A stretch of DNA of 64,000 bases, from positions 2,316 to 66,315 of the forward strand of contig NZ_LXFU01000049.1 in assembly GCF_001657485.1 (NCBI RefSeq), written 5' to 3'. The notes under the pieces were generated by a model, which saw only the letters and a program-made list of their open reading frames with translations, made no database searches and was not told the DNA's origin. Below are positions 7,352 to 15,235 of this stretch, one piece after another; the first letter of the stretch is position 1; each line of letters opens with the position of its first letter. The translations under genes and the position numbers were made by a program. The DNA is from Rhizobium sp. WYCCWR10014 (GTDB lineage Bacteria > Pseudomonadota > Alphaproteobacteria > Rhizobiales > Rhizobiaceae).

Positions 7352-8845
7352 TTAACCGGGTGGTCCGAACCAGTTATTTACAGCCTCTTGCGGACCATCC
7401 TGCGTTCCCTCGCCCACCCACGCCACATATCCATCGGGCCGGATCAACAGCGCGGTTGGCGCCGAGACCACACCCAGCGCCGGCAGCTCCCATGCACCGT
7501 CATATCTGGCGTCGACCAACCTGATGCGGTCGGACCACCGCGCGATGTCGAGGCTGCCAGACGCGTCGAGGTTCAAGAACACGGGCCGCGCATCCTGGAG
7601 CAGCGTAAAGAGACGCAGAGGACCATCCGGCGTGGTGAGATCCAGGTCAGGCATGCGGCGGCCGAGCAGCGGATGGCCCTCGCCGAACTCGTAATGGATC
7701 GCCAGCCCGGACATTTCGGCAGCGATGCGTTTGCGCGGCTCCTCCATGCCAAGCAGCTCAGTGACGATGTCGCGCAAGGCTTCGGTGCGATCGTCGGTGC
7801 GCTGCAACGCGACCTGCGCCATCGTCACGCGCAACACGCGGGCCGCAACCGGATGCCGCTCAGCGTGATAGGTGTCGAGCAAGGCTTCAGGCGACGTGCC
7901 TTTCACCACCTGGGCCAGCTTCCAACCGAGATTGACGGCATCCTGCACGCCCGTGTTGAGGCCCTGCCCGCCGACCGGAGAATGCACATGGGCGGCATCG
8001 CCAGCGAGGAGTACCCGGCCCTTGCGGTAGGCCGTCGCCTGCCTGGACATATCGGTGAACCTGGAAATCCAGTTGACGCGATGCAGTCCGTAATCCGTTC
8101 CGAATGCGGCAATGAGCGCTTCCCTGAGATCTCCGAGCGTCGGCTCGGCCGTCGCGCCGGCATTCTTCTCCGGCACCATCAGGCCGATCGGACCTTCCTT
8201 GGCAAAGACGATCTTGCCGTCGAGGATTTCGTACTCCTCCCTGCCGAAGGCATAGATGCCAAAGGCGGTGCGATGGATACCCAATGGCGGCTCCTCTTCC
8301 ATCTCCACCTCGGCGAGAATATTACCGGTCGTCGGATCCCATCCTTCAAACGCAATGCCGGCAGCCTTGCGAACCAGACTGCGGCCGCCATCGCAGCCGA
8401 CGAGATAGCGAGCCCCGAGCAAGGCCCCATCAGAGAGTTCAATGGTAACGCCAGTGTCGTCCTGCACGAAACCCGTTACCTCAAGGCCGCGATAGATCGG
8501 CACCGCCAGTTCGCCGACCCAGCCGGCCAGAATGCGCTCGATATGCCTCTGCCGCAGCGCCAGCCCGTAATTGTGCCGGGTCGGAAAATCGCTGATATCC
8601 AGACGGGTGACCGCAAACCCCGTGACCTGGGCTATCTGCCCTTCTGCGAGGAACCGGTCGACGATGCCGCGCTGATCGAGAACCTCAAGCGTGCGCGCAC
8701 TCAGACCGCCGGCACGGGTACCGGCCAGCTCCTGATTGGGTCGCCGTTCGACGATCGCCACGTCGACGCCCGCCAAGGCCAGCTCGCCTGCCAGCATCAG
8801 GCCCGCCGGCCCTGCCCCTGATATCACGACTGCATGTTCCCTCAT
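7352..8845 (-). CDS. FAD-dependent monooxygenase (rifampicin/aromatic hydroxylase-like)
   Basis: The 497-residue product is a second class A flavin hydroxylase. It has GAGPAGLMLAGELALAGVDV at the N-terminus, VGCDGGRSLVRKAAGI near residue 155, the GDAAHVHSPVGGQGLNTGVQD motif near 285, and a thioredoxin-like C-terminal domain. The layout is that of Rox-type rifampicin monooxygenases and polyketide hydroxylases such as PgaE. The exact substrate is unknown. GGGGAG precedes the ATG at 8845, which is preferred over a longer frame from 8911. It is monocistronic and unlike the other monooxygenase has no obvious divergent regulator. Confidence 0.83.
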   Translation of the reverse strand: MREHAVVISGAGPAGLMLAGELALAGVDVAIVERRPNQELAGTRAGGLSARTLEVLDQRGIVDRFLAEGQIAQVTGFAVTRLDISDFPTRHNYGLALRQRHIERILAGWVGELAVPIYRGLEVTGFVQDDTGVTIELSDGALLGARYLVGCDGGRSLVRKAAGIAFEGWDPTTGNILAEVEMEEEPPLGIHRTAFGIYAFGREEYEILDGKIVFAKEGPIGLMVPEKNAGATAEPTLGDLREALIAAFGTDYGLHRVNWISRFTDMSRQATAYRKGRVLLAGDAAHVHSPVGGQGLNTGVQDAVNLGWKLAQVVKGTSPEALLDTYHAERHPVAARVLRVTMAQVALQRTDDRTEALRDIVTELLGMEEPRKRIAAEMSGLAIHYEFGEGHPLLGRRMPDLDLTTPDGPLRLFTLLQDARPVFLNLDASGSLDIARWSDRIRLVDARYDGAWELPALGVVSAPTALLIRPDGYVAWVGEGTQDGPQEAVNNWFGPPG

Positions 8846-9192
8846 CCGCAAACTCCCCTGTTCCGACGCACTCTCTGGGTTCCAGACAGAGCTGGCCCCC
8901 ACTGCTCGCAAATCTCATCGCTTCTGCGCAGATGCCGATTTTCTCTGTCGCAGGTTGTTCTCCCTATAATAAGAGTTCGATACTGGTTGGAAGGACTTGC
9001 GACAGGATGTCGGGCTTGCTCTCTAAAGCCATATTCCTTGCCACTTGCTGATCTGGTGCCGTGGAGCCCCAGGCGTTCCAGCACGACCTGACCGGGTGAG
9101 CGCCGGATTTTGACAGGTATCTTCCCCGGTCATCGTTTGTTCTCGAACGGCGATCAATCAATACCTTGGAAAGAACCTTGGAAAGACGTATC
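8846..9192. other. Intergenic stretch without a supported gene
   Basis: No gene or clear regulatory motif is seen between the monooxygenase and the small membrane protein. A 12-bp unit, ACCTTGGAAAGA, is present twice in direct tandem at 9163-9186. Confidence 0.4.
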
Positions 9193-9363
9193 TCACTGCG
9201 GAGCTGGAGCTTTTTGCGGAATCGTCTCGGCCGCCGGTCGCTCGGACGGATCGGCGGGATGGCCATAAATCGTGTAGGCGGCGCCCGCCAGCACGCCCAA
9301 GACGAGAAGCGCGGCTACGTACAACATCATGCCGCGAATGGCCGTCTTCGGTGTCTTATCCAT
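9193..9363 (-). CDS. Small single-pass membrane protein
   Basis: The 56-residue product starts MDKTPKTAIRGMMLYVAALL. One transmembrane helix spans about residues 11-32 and the C-terminal 25 residues are proline- and alanine-rich. GGAG lies six bases before the ATG at 9363, so this start is preferred over the longer frame from 9447. It is divergent from the small membrane protein at 9509. Function unknown. Confidence 0.6.
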   Translation of the reverse strand: MDKTPKTAIRGMMLYVAALLVLGVLAGAAYTIYGHPADPSERPAAETIPQKAPAPQ

Positions 9364-9508
9364 CAGGATCTCCAAGATTGCTCCGCGGTCAAATTCAATG
9401 CGGGCGCTTTTGGTTCCGACGCGGCAGTTGTTCAAGCAAGCAGGCACTCAAGGAACGATCAGCTCCTGATCTGGTTTACCCACATCCTCATCGCTAGCGG
9501 AGGCCATC

Positions 9509-9736
9509 ATGTGGGCAATCCTGATCGGAGCCGCTCTCATCATCGGCGGACTTCTTTTTCTCTTTACGTCGGTGCTTGGTCGAAGACCGAGTGATCCGCA
9601 TCAACTGCCGCAAGGCGGCACCACGCTAGAGCCACGGCGCCAAGGCCTCAGGTTCCTCGGGATATCCCAAAACTGGCCAGCGCTCGCCGTTATCGCGATC
9701 GGCGCACTTCTCTTGGCTTTTGGTGGATATTCATGA
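9509..9736 (+). CDS. Small two-helix membrane protein
   Basis: The 75-residue product has two hydrophobic segments (about residues 2-22 and 57-73) separated by a polar loop. GGAGG lies about seven bases upstream of the ATG. An intrinsic terminator follows at 9776-9801. Together with CsbD and other tiny proteins nearby it may belong to a general stress response set, but this is inference from the neighbourhood only. Confidence 0.6.
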   Translation: MWAILIGAALIIGGLLFLFTSVLGRRPSDPHQLPQGGTTLEPRRQGLRFLGISQNWPALAVIAIGALLLAFGGYS

Positions 9737-9775
9737 CATCCGACAGCCCTTGACGGCGTTAGCTCCTTCGACAGC

Positions 9776-9801
9776 AAAAACCCGGCTTTCACCGGGTTTT
9801 T
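9776..9801. terminator. Bidirectional intrinsic terminator
   Basis: The hairpin has CCCGG and CCGGG arms around CTTTCA, flanked by AAAAA on the left and TTTTT on the right. It can end transcription of the plus-strand gene at 9509-9736 and of the minus-strand CsbD gene. Confidence 0.85.
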
Positions 9802-9810
9802 GTTCAGGCA

Positions 9811-10014
9811 CTACCAAGTCTGGCGACCGGTCCAGTCATCGATGTCGCGTTTGATACGGTCCTTTTCGATGCCATAGCGCTCCTGGATCTTGCCTTCCAG
9901 CTGGTCGCGCTTGCCGGCGATCTGGTCGAGATCATCGTCCGTGAGCTTGCCCCACTGCTCCTTGACCTTGCCCTTCGCCTGCTTCCAATTTCCTTCGATC
10001 CGATTCCAATCCAT
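9811..10014 (-). CDS. CsbD family stress-response protein
   Basis: The 67-residue product begins MDWNRIEGNWKQAKGKVKEQ, the signature of CsbD proteins, followed by WGKLTDDDLDQIAGKRDQLE. CsbD proteins are small, hydrophilic, four-helix proteins induced by general stress; their mechanism is not known. The start at 10014 is set by the conserved N-terminus and an AGGAG site; the frame runs further upstream to 10140 without homology. Confidence 0.9.
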   Translation of the reverse strand: MDWNRIEGNWKQAKGKVKEQWGKLTDDDLDQIAGKRDQLEGKIQERYGIEKDRIKRDIDDWTGRQTW

Positions 10015-10269
10015 GGTCGAGTTCTCCTGTTTGTCGATGAGAAGAAAACGGACCGCAGTGGAAGTTGGTTCCCGAGTCTCAGCGGATTTCCGCGAAGCGA
10101 AATTCCGGCGGTAAAGACGCAAAGGCTTCGCCCATGTCAAATATCCACACCCTGATGAAGAAAATAGTAAATAATTCGTGAAGAACGAATAGATGTATAA
10201 AATATTTATTTATGTGTGAAGCAAATATTCGTCTCCTTTTGTGTTATGTTGTTCTGCGGGAGAACAACA

Positions 10270-10464
10270 ATGGCACTCGATGTATTTGTGAACCTCTACA
10301 ATTTAGGTGGCCTGGACGCACTTAATGTTTCTCTGCGAAGCCTGTCAGATGACGACAGGCTTGGCGCATTACTTTCACTTGAGAAGATAGGGTACGAAGT
10401 GATCTGGAATGCCCAGAGAAAGCCGGCTTCTGCCTATGTGTGGAGCGGGCCGAACGAGAACTAG
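10270..10464 (+). CDS. Small hypothetical protein
   Basis: The 64-residue product (MALDVFVNLYNLGGLDALNV...) is not recognised. It is soluble and slightly acidic. GGGAG lies upstream of the ATG at 10270, whereas an in-frame ATG at 10216 has no ribosome site. The upstream 120 bp are very AT-rich and could hold a promoter. Base composition is lower in G+C than the core genes, fitting an accessory gene. Confidence 0.5.
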   Translation: MALDVFVNLYNLGGLDALNVSLRSLSDDDRLGALLSLEKIGYEVIWNAQRKPASAYVWSGPNEN

Positions 10465-10548
10465 TTGTCAGACGGGACAAAGACTTATCCCGAAAATAGG
10501 CGCGAGACCTCACGACCTTGTGTCTCCCTTCATTCGCGTAAAAAGCAG

Positions 10549-10791
10549 ATGTTCCACCCTCCCATCGATCCGAAGGAAGTGAGGGCGATCATGATCCGAT
10601 CCCAGATAGCCGAAGCACAAACCGTGTTGGGCGACGAAGAAGTTGCCCTCTGCCAGAGAGTATTCGACCACATCAGTTCGGTGCGACGAATCACAACAGA
10701 CACCGAGCGTGAAGATCTCGCGCAGCGGGTTATCCATTCGTACCAGCATGGGGTGAAGGACGAGGGCGCGTTAATGCGACTGTTGATCTAA
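10549..10791 (+). CDS. Small hypothetical protein
   Basis: The 80-residue product (MFHPPIDPKEVRAIMIRSQI...) is predicted all-helical and soluble, with no recognised domain. The start could also be the ATG at 10591, which has GAGG upstream, giving 66 residues. It follows the previous small gene by 84 bp on the same strand. Confidence 0.5.
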   Translation: MFHPPIDPKEVRAIMIRSQIAEAQTVLGDEEVALCQRVFDHISSVRRITTDTEREDLAQRVIHSYQHGVKDEGALMRLLI

Positions 10792-11028
10792 GATCGCTTC
10801 TTTCCGTGAAATATACCGGCGCTTGCCAACTCGTTCATGATTACGAAAAGCGATGCTTCGTGAGGCTTGGGCTTGCGGCAGGTGCGGATAGAATCCCGTG
10901 ACACACGATGTCCAAGGAGATGATGACTTCGTCGTGAACGCCAAAAATCAAGTTAAATCAGATGGTGTGGCGTTTGATGTGCTAAAATACTCTGTAGGCG
11001 GAGATGACTGACTCAGGGAGAAAAAACG

Positions 11029-11334
11029 ATGGCCGACTTAGGAGACCGCAAAAAGGCGATGGAGGATCAATACTTCCAAGACGCCGAGAGGTCCATCAAG
11101 CTGAAATCTCGCATGGACAGGCTTTTGGCGCAATGGATTGCTGGCCTCATTGGTCGGGATGATGTTGCGGGCTACGGCGCTGAAATCACTGATGCCCGCT
11201 TTAAAGGGGGTGGAGACGCTGGAGTTCTCTCGAAAGCTATTTCGGATCTTCAAGCGGCTGGTCAGGACGTTAGCGAGCAGGACGTTGCAGCAAAGATGAG
11301 TGAATTTCTGGTCGAGGCCGCTGGACAGCCTTGA
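11029..11334 (+). CDS. DUF1476 / ATPase inhibitor zeta-subunit family protein
   Basis: The 101-residue product matches DUF1476, the alphaproteobacterial zeta subunit that inhibits F1-ATPase. It starts LGDRKKAMEDQYFQDAERSI, continues KSRMDRLLAQWIAGLIGRDD, and ends with the helical AKISDLQ...KMSEFLVEA region. In the characterised protein the N-terminus enters the rotor-stator interface. This copy lies outside any ATP synthase cluster and the usual F-x-x-R-x-x-A-x-E start is altered, so it may be a diverged paralog. GGGAG precedes the ATG. Confidence 0.75.
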   Translation: MADLGDRKKAMEDQYFQDAERSIKLKSRMDRLLAQWIAGLIGRDDVAGYGAEITDARFKGGGDAGVLSKAISDLQAAGQDVSEQDVAAKMSEFLVEAAGQP

Positions 11335-11479
11335 GCGCTTGCTTCGGGATGACGGTGTGAAATACGCACCGGCGCTCCGCTTGTTGTCTGAGAAATTCGG
11401 TTATCCGGAGACGCACGTTCGTAAAGCAATCGCCGAGTATCATGATGCTGGAGCGGTTGCAGCCGAAGCCGGCTATTGA
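11300..11479 (+). CDS. Possible small protein overlapping the zeta-like gene
   Basis: A 59-codon frame opens at a GTG (11300) inside the end of the zeta-like gene and runs to a TGA at 11477. Its best part, DDGVKYAPALRLLSEKFGYP followed by ETHVRKAIAEYHDAG, reads like a real helical domain. Starts at TTG 11339 or GTG 11357 are also possible. It may be a coupled gene or a remnant. No family is recognised. Confidence 0.3.
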   Translation: MNFWSRPLDSLERLLRDDGVKYAPALRLLSEKFGYPETHVRKAIAEYHDAGAVAAEAGY

Positions 11480-11571
11480 ACGATAGAACTTGCAGCTTGT
11501 GTGGTCTTCAAAGCTGAACTGATTGCATCAATGTCCGGGAATCATAGTACGGATATTGAAGGCACAAATTT

Positions 11572-11751
11572 GTGCAAACGGAGGTGGCCGTTGCATGCAT
11601 CGCGTGGATTGACCTACCGTCGTCACCCAGTGAACGAGTAGCGGTTTTAGTCAAAAAACCGCCGGCCGGGGAGGCCGACGGTGCGCTATGGGAGGGCTTC
11701 CGCTTTGCCGTCGCCCCGACAATCGACTGGACGGATCGGCCAAGCAACTAG
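11572..11751 (+). CDS. Possible small hypothetical protein
   Basis: A 59-codon frame starting at GTG 11572 ends in VAVLVKKPPAGEADGALWEG followed by FRFAVAPTIDWTDRPSN. The composition resembles coding sequence more than the opposing frame at 11508-11747. There is no clear ribosome site and no family assignment, so this is tentative. Confidence 0.25.
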   Translation: MQTEVAVACIAWIDLPSSPSERVAVLVKKPPAGEADGALWEGFRFAVAPTIDWTDRPSN

Positions 11752-11797
11752 CGCCCTCAGAGCGCGTGTCGTACTTCTCGTCGCACTGTGCGGACGG

Positions 11798-12112
11798 CTA
11801 GAAATCGAAATACACGGTCACACCTGACCGACGACGATAGGGGCTATTGTCGCGATAGCCGTAATAGTCGCGACTGCCGTAATACCGCGGACGATAGCAC
11901 GAGCCGTAATACCGACAGTCGCGGTAAGCGTACCGGTGTTTCTTCCGGTGACCATACGCATGTCCATTACCGTGGCGGCGGTGTTTGACCTGCTCGACGT
12001 CGGGGGTTTGCATATGTACTGCGCTCGGCACGACGATCGGCGTGGCGCTCAGCGGCACAGCGAAAGATGCAGACAAGACAATGGCTGCAAATGAGGAAAA
12101 AAGCATCTTCAT
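11798..12112 (-). CDS. Exported Tyr/Arg/His-rich small protein
   Basis: The 104-residue product starts with a signal peptide, MKMLFSSFAAIVLSASFAVP ending near ATPIV (about residue 25). The mature part is rich in tyrosine, arginine and histidine (RHGNGHAYGHRKKHRYAYRD) with two cysteines and SRDYYGYRDNSPYRRRSG, and ends VTVYFDF. Such basic, aromatic exported proteins are common in rhizobia; the function is not known. AAGGA lies eight bases before the ATG. Confidence 0.7.
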   Translation of the reverse strand: MKMLFSSFAAIVLSASFAVPLSATPIVVPSAVHMQTPDVEQVKHRRHGNGHAYGHRKKHRYAYRDCRYYGSCYRPRYYGSRDYYGYRDNSPYRRRSGVTVYFDF

Positions 12113-12579
12113 CGGCGCATCCTTTCAGGCTGCGATTCTCGGTTAATAGGCATTAACCTCCGATGAACGGCTGCAAGCATCCGAGAAAAACCAGCCGGCG
12201 CGCCGTTGGTGTGGTCGCGGGTGGTGATCCAGCCGGCCTATGGTGTTGGTGAGCGGTCAGCCGCCTCATGCGGCAACAACGGCTGACCGCCGTTCGGCCA
12301 GCGCGGGCCGAAATAGAACCCAGCGCGCCATAGAGCTGAGTCGCGCCCGGCCACGGCGCGCCTTGGGAAGAGGCAAGCCAAACTGCAGCGGCCGCTGCCG
12401 GACTACACGATCGTCCTCCCTGCCGCCTGTGGAGCCTTTGGCTGCAATTAATCAGCAACCCATGTTGATTTGATCAGATGAGCGACACCGACAAGCCCGC
12501 TGACGAACGCGCCGCAAATGTATGTCCACTATTTTGAAGAAGAGGGATGCGAGGAGTGACGGCCAACGGAGACACGGCT
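12113..12579. other. Intergenic stretch of 467 bp without a supported gene
   Basis: Frames exist on both strands but none has a ribosome site with a recognisable protein. A 19-codon frame at 12478-12537 (MSDTDKPADERAANVCPLF) may be the broken start of a former gene. The stretch adjoins the phage-like relic at 12580 and may be decayed mobile DNA. Confidence 0.4.
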
Positions 12580-12947
12580 ATGCCGATCGACAAGCGCAAG
12601 TTTATGGATTGGAACCTTAACACCCTCCTGGGCGGCGTCACCCTCATCAGCATGATTGCCGGCGGCGCTATCGCTTGGAACAATTATCAGCGCGACATTG
12701 GCGAGCTGCAAGCCTGGCGCGCGCAAGCGCAGGCCGAAAGCAAAGAGCTTTCCGGCCGCGTCGGCAAAATCGAGGGCGTGGTCGACAATCTCGGTTTCCG
12801 CGTCACGATCGGCGAGCAGTCGGCCGCCGCGACTGCCGGCGCCCATCAAAGAAGTGCAGTCGACGCTCAACGTGCAGGGCGGTTCCACGCGCCATGAAGG
12901 AGATCCTGCAGCGGATCGAGGCGACGCAAAAGCGCACGACAAATTGA
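12580..12947 (+). pseudogene. Frameshifted phage-like membrane-anchored coiled-coil protein
   Basis: The first frame encodes MPIDKRKFMDWNLNTLLGG, one transmembrane helix (about residues 17-36), and a coiled region up to RVTIGEQSAA. Sense is then continued in the second frame (PIKEVQSTLNVQGGS, about 12845-12890) and finally in the third frame (MKEILQRIEATQKRTTN, ending at 12947). Two single-base shifts would restore one protein of about 120 residues. The layout (N-terminal anchor plus coiled coil) is like small phage lysis- or tail-associated proteins. GGAG precedes the ATG at 12580. Confidence 0.55.
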
Positions 12948-13015
12948 GCGTGTGACGCGTGTGACTTTTTGGCGGTCACAAAAGTCACAAATTTTCCGGT
13001 AACTTATTGATTTTA

Positions 13016-13091
13016 TGGTGAGAGCGTCGGGGTTCGAACCCGAGACCTACTGATTAAAAGTCAGTTGCTCTACCGGCTGAGCTACGCTCTC
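13016..13091 (-). tRNA. tRNA-Lys (anticodon TTT)
   Basis: The minus strand folds as a 76-nt tRNA including an encoded CCA. The 7-bp acceptor stem is GAGAGCG/CGCTCTC, the anticodon stem-loop is ACTGACTTTTAATCAGT with TTT in the middle, and the T-loop is GGGTTCGAACCC. It lies next to decayed phage-like DNA and separates the accessory stretch from ccdA. Confidence 0.97.
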
Positions 13092-13339
13092 CCTCTCCGC
13101 GGGTGTGCCCACCCCGGCTGGAAGTGGGCGGAACATAGGCAGGCGACCCATTGCGGTCAACCGAAAAATTTGCCTTTTTCCGGCGGTCGGCACATTTCTT
13201 GCGGGCGCGAAGGCATCTCGCCCGTGTAGAGGCATCTTGCGGGCGTAAAGACGGATTTCTTGCGCGCGCAAAAAGGTGATTGGCAATCGCTTGCCTGCAA
13301 AGCTAGGAACATCACGCAGATTGCAGCCGGAGAGAATGC

Positions 13340-14089
13340 GTGTCGATTGCCGATATTTCCCTGTGGAGCGCGTTGATTGCCGGGGCGCTTTCCTTTCTGT
13401 CGCCCTGCGTGCTTCCCCTCGTCCCGCCCTATCTCTGCTATATGGCCGGCATTTCAGTCGAGCAGTTCCGCGGCGGCGGTGCGGTTGTGGTCGCGCCCGA
13501 CGTCAGACGCGCCGTGTTCTTCTCTGCCCTCTTCTTCACGCTCGGCTTTGCCACCGTCTTCGTGGCGCTCGGCGCCGGTGCATCCAGCATCGGCATGGCG
13601 CTTCGCCAGCATCTCGACCTCCTGTCGAAGATCGGCGGGCTGATCATCATCGTCATGGGGCTGAATTTCCTTGGCCTCTTTCGAATCGGCGTGCTGGCGC
13701 GTGAGGCGCGCTTCCAGGGCGGCGGCAAGCCGGCGACGCTGACGGGCGCCTATATCATGGGCCTTGCTTTCGCCTTCGGCTGGACGCCCTGCATCGGCCC
13801 GGTGCTCGGCGCCATCCTTGGCGTTGCCGCCTCACGCGAGACGGTCGGCTCCGGCGCCGGGCTGCTCGCCATCTATTCGCTCGGCCTTGCCATCCCCTTC
13901 TGGATCGCCGCCGGCTTTTCCGGCGCCTTCATGCGGTTCCTCTCGCGCTTCCGCCGCCATCTCGGCACTGTGGAAAAGGTGATGGGTCTCTTCCTCGTGC
14001 TTACCGGCCTCGCCTTCCTGTTCGGATGGGTCAGCAATGTGGCGATCTGGTTCCAGCAAACCTTTCCGATCCTGATGCAGATCGGCTAG
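13340..14089 (+). CDS. ccdA: Cytochrome c biogenesis protein CcdA
   Basis: The 249-residue product is a CcdA/DsbD-type membrane protein that carries electrons from cytoplasmic thioredoxin across the inner membrane to keep periplasmic thiols, and so apocytochrome c, reduced. The two redox cysteines are visible in FLSPCVLPLVPPYLCYMAG (residues about 20-38) and in FGWTPCIGPVLGA (about 150). Six or seven hydrophobic segments are present. The start is GTG at 13340, with GGAG seven bases upstream. It is monocistronic. Confidence 0.92.
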   Translation: MSIADISLWSALIAGALSFLSPCVLPLVPPYLCYMAGISVEQFRGGGAVVVAPDVRRAVFFSALFFTLGFATVFVALGAGASSIGMALRQHLDLLSKIGGLIIIVMGLNFLGLFRIGVLAREARFQGGGKPATLTGAYIMGLAFAFGWTPCIGPVLGAILGVAASRETVGSGAGLLAIYSLGLAIPFWIAAGFSGAFMRFLSRFRRHLGTVEKVMGLFLVLTGLAFLFGWVSNVAIWFQQTFPILMQIG

Positions 14090-14355
14090 GCCACCGGTTG
14101 CCGATTTTCCAGGCCATGCAGGTGGCGGTATCGGAAGCCGCCGCGAGATCGGCTTCGTCGCCTCCTCCCGCACCGTCGCTCGTCGTGTGCAGGAACCGAT
14201 GGGCAATGCGGCTTTTTGCGGGGCGTATCGGGAAAAGCGTCCCACGTTGCGGGATAGCCCATTGGTCAAAGGGACACTCCTCAGCATGCCGAGAATATCT
14301 GGCATCCGCACGCCGACGCTGCCATAAATGGAGTTTCATCGAGGGAGGCATCGTG

Positions 14356-15126
14356 ATGCAGAAGAATGCGCCGGACTTCAGCCTAGAGGGCAAGGTGACT
14401 TTGGTGACGGGAGCGAGCCGTGGCATCGGTCGAGCTTGCGCACTTGCCTGTGCCGCAGCAGGTTCCGATATTGTTTTAGGGGTCCGCGATGTCGCAGCGT
14501 CGGCGGGCCTGGTTGCCGAACTGGAGGGCGCGGGGCGAAAAGTTCTCCCCGTTGAACTGGACATTCCCAATAAGGCCCATATCGCACAAGCCGTCGACGC
14601 GACGCTTGCGACGTTCGGCCGGATCGACGTCCTCGTCAACAATGTCGGCGTGGCTCCGGGCAATCTCGCGGAACTCGTCGAGGAGAAGGACCTTGACGAG
14701 ATACTCGATGTCAACATCAAGGGTACCTTTCTGATGACGCAGGCTGTGGGCCGGCACATGATCAAGCGCAATGGGGGCCGGATCATCAACATCAGCTCAC
14801 AGGCCGGCACCGTGGCACTACGCGGCGAGGCAATCTATTGCATGAGCAAGGCGGCCATCAATCACCTCACGCGCTGCCTTGCAGCCGAATGGGCACGCTA
14901 TGATGTCACCGTAAATACCGTATCGCCGACGTTCATTCACACCGATGGCACAGCACCTTTTCTGTCCGATGCCGACAATCGCGAGGCGACGCTTGGTCAC
15001 ATTCCGCTCGGCCGGATCGGTGAAACCGATGATGTGGTGGGTGCCGTCGTCTTCCTTGCATCACCGGCTGCGAGCCTGATCACCGGCGCGAACCTGCTGG
15101 TGGACGGTGGATGGTCCGTCGCCTGA
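14356..15126 (+). CDS. SDR family oxidoreductase (3-oxoacyl-ACP reductase-like)
   Basis: The 256-residue product is a classical short-chain dehydrogenase. The nucleotide motif is TGASRGIGRACALA, the structural motif is NNVG (in place of NNAG), and the catalytic serine and YxxxK are in ISSQAGT and YCMSKAA. The C-terminus has the usual GANLLVDGGWS. It should oxidise or reduce a hydroxyl/keto group with NAD(P); the substrate cannot be assigned. GGAGG precedes the ATG at 14356. The frame extends upstream to 14026 over ccdA, but that part is not coding. Confidence 0.85.
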   Translation: MQKNAPDFSLEGKVTLVTGASRGIGRACALACAAAGSDIVLGVRDVAASAGLVAELEGAGRKVLPVELDIPNKAHIAQAVDATLATFGRIDVLVNNVGVAPGNLAELVEEKDLDEILDVNIKGTFLMTQAVGRHMIKRNGGRIINISSQAGTVALRGEAIYCMSKAAINHLTRCLAAEWARYDVTVNTVSPTFIHTDGTAPFLSDADNREATLGHIPLGRIGETDDVVGAVVFLASPAASLITGANLLVDGGWSVA

Positions 15127-15235
15127 GGCGGGGCACAACCTGCAGGGCAAGTCCTGTCCAGACGAGCTCAACGATTTGCCGGCAAGGATCTGTTCGGCGA
15201 CTTGCGGACGCCGATGAGGGATCTACATTCCCTGG

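Noticed and set aside
12153..12473. Frames on both strands of about 77-101 codons
   Set aside because: Low-complexity composition with no start signals; treated as decayed DNA.
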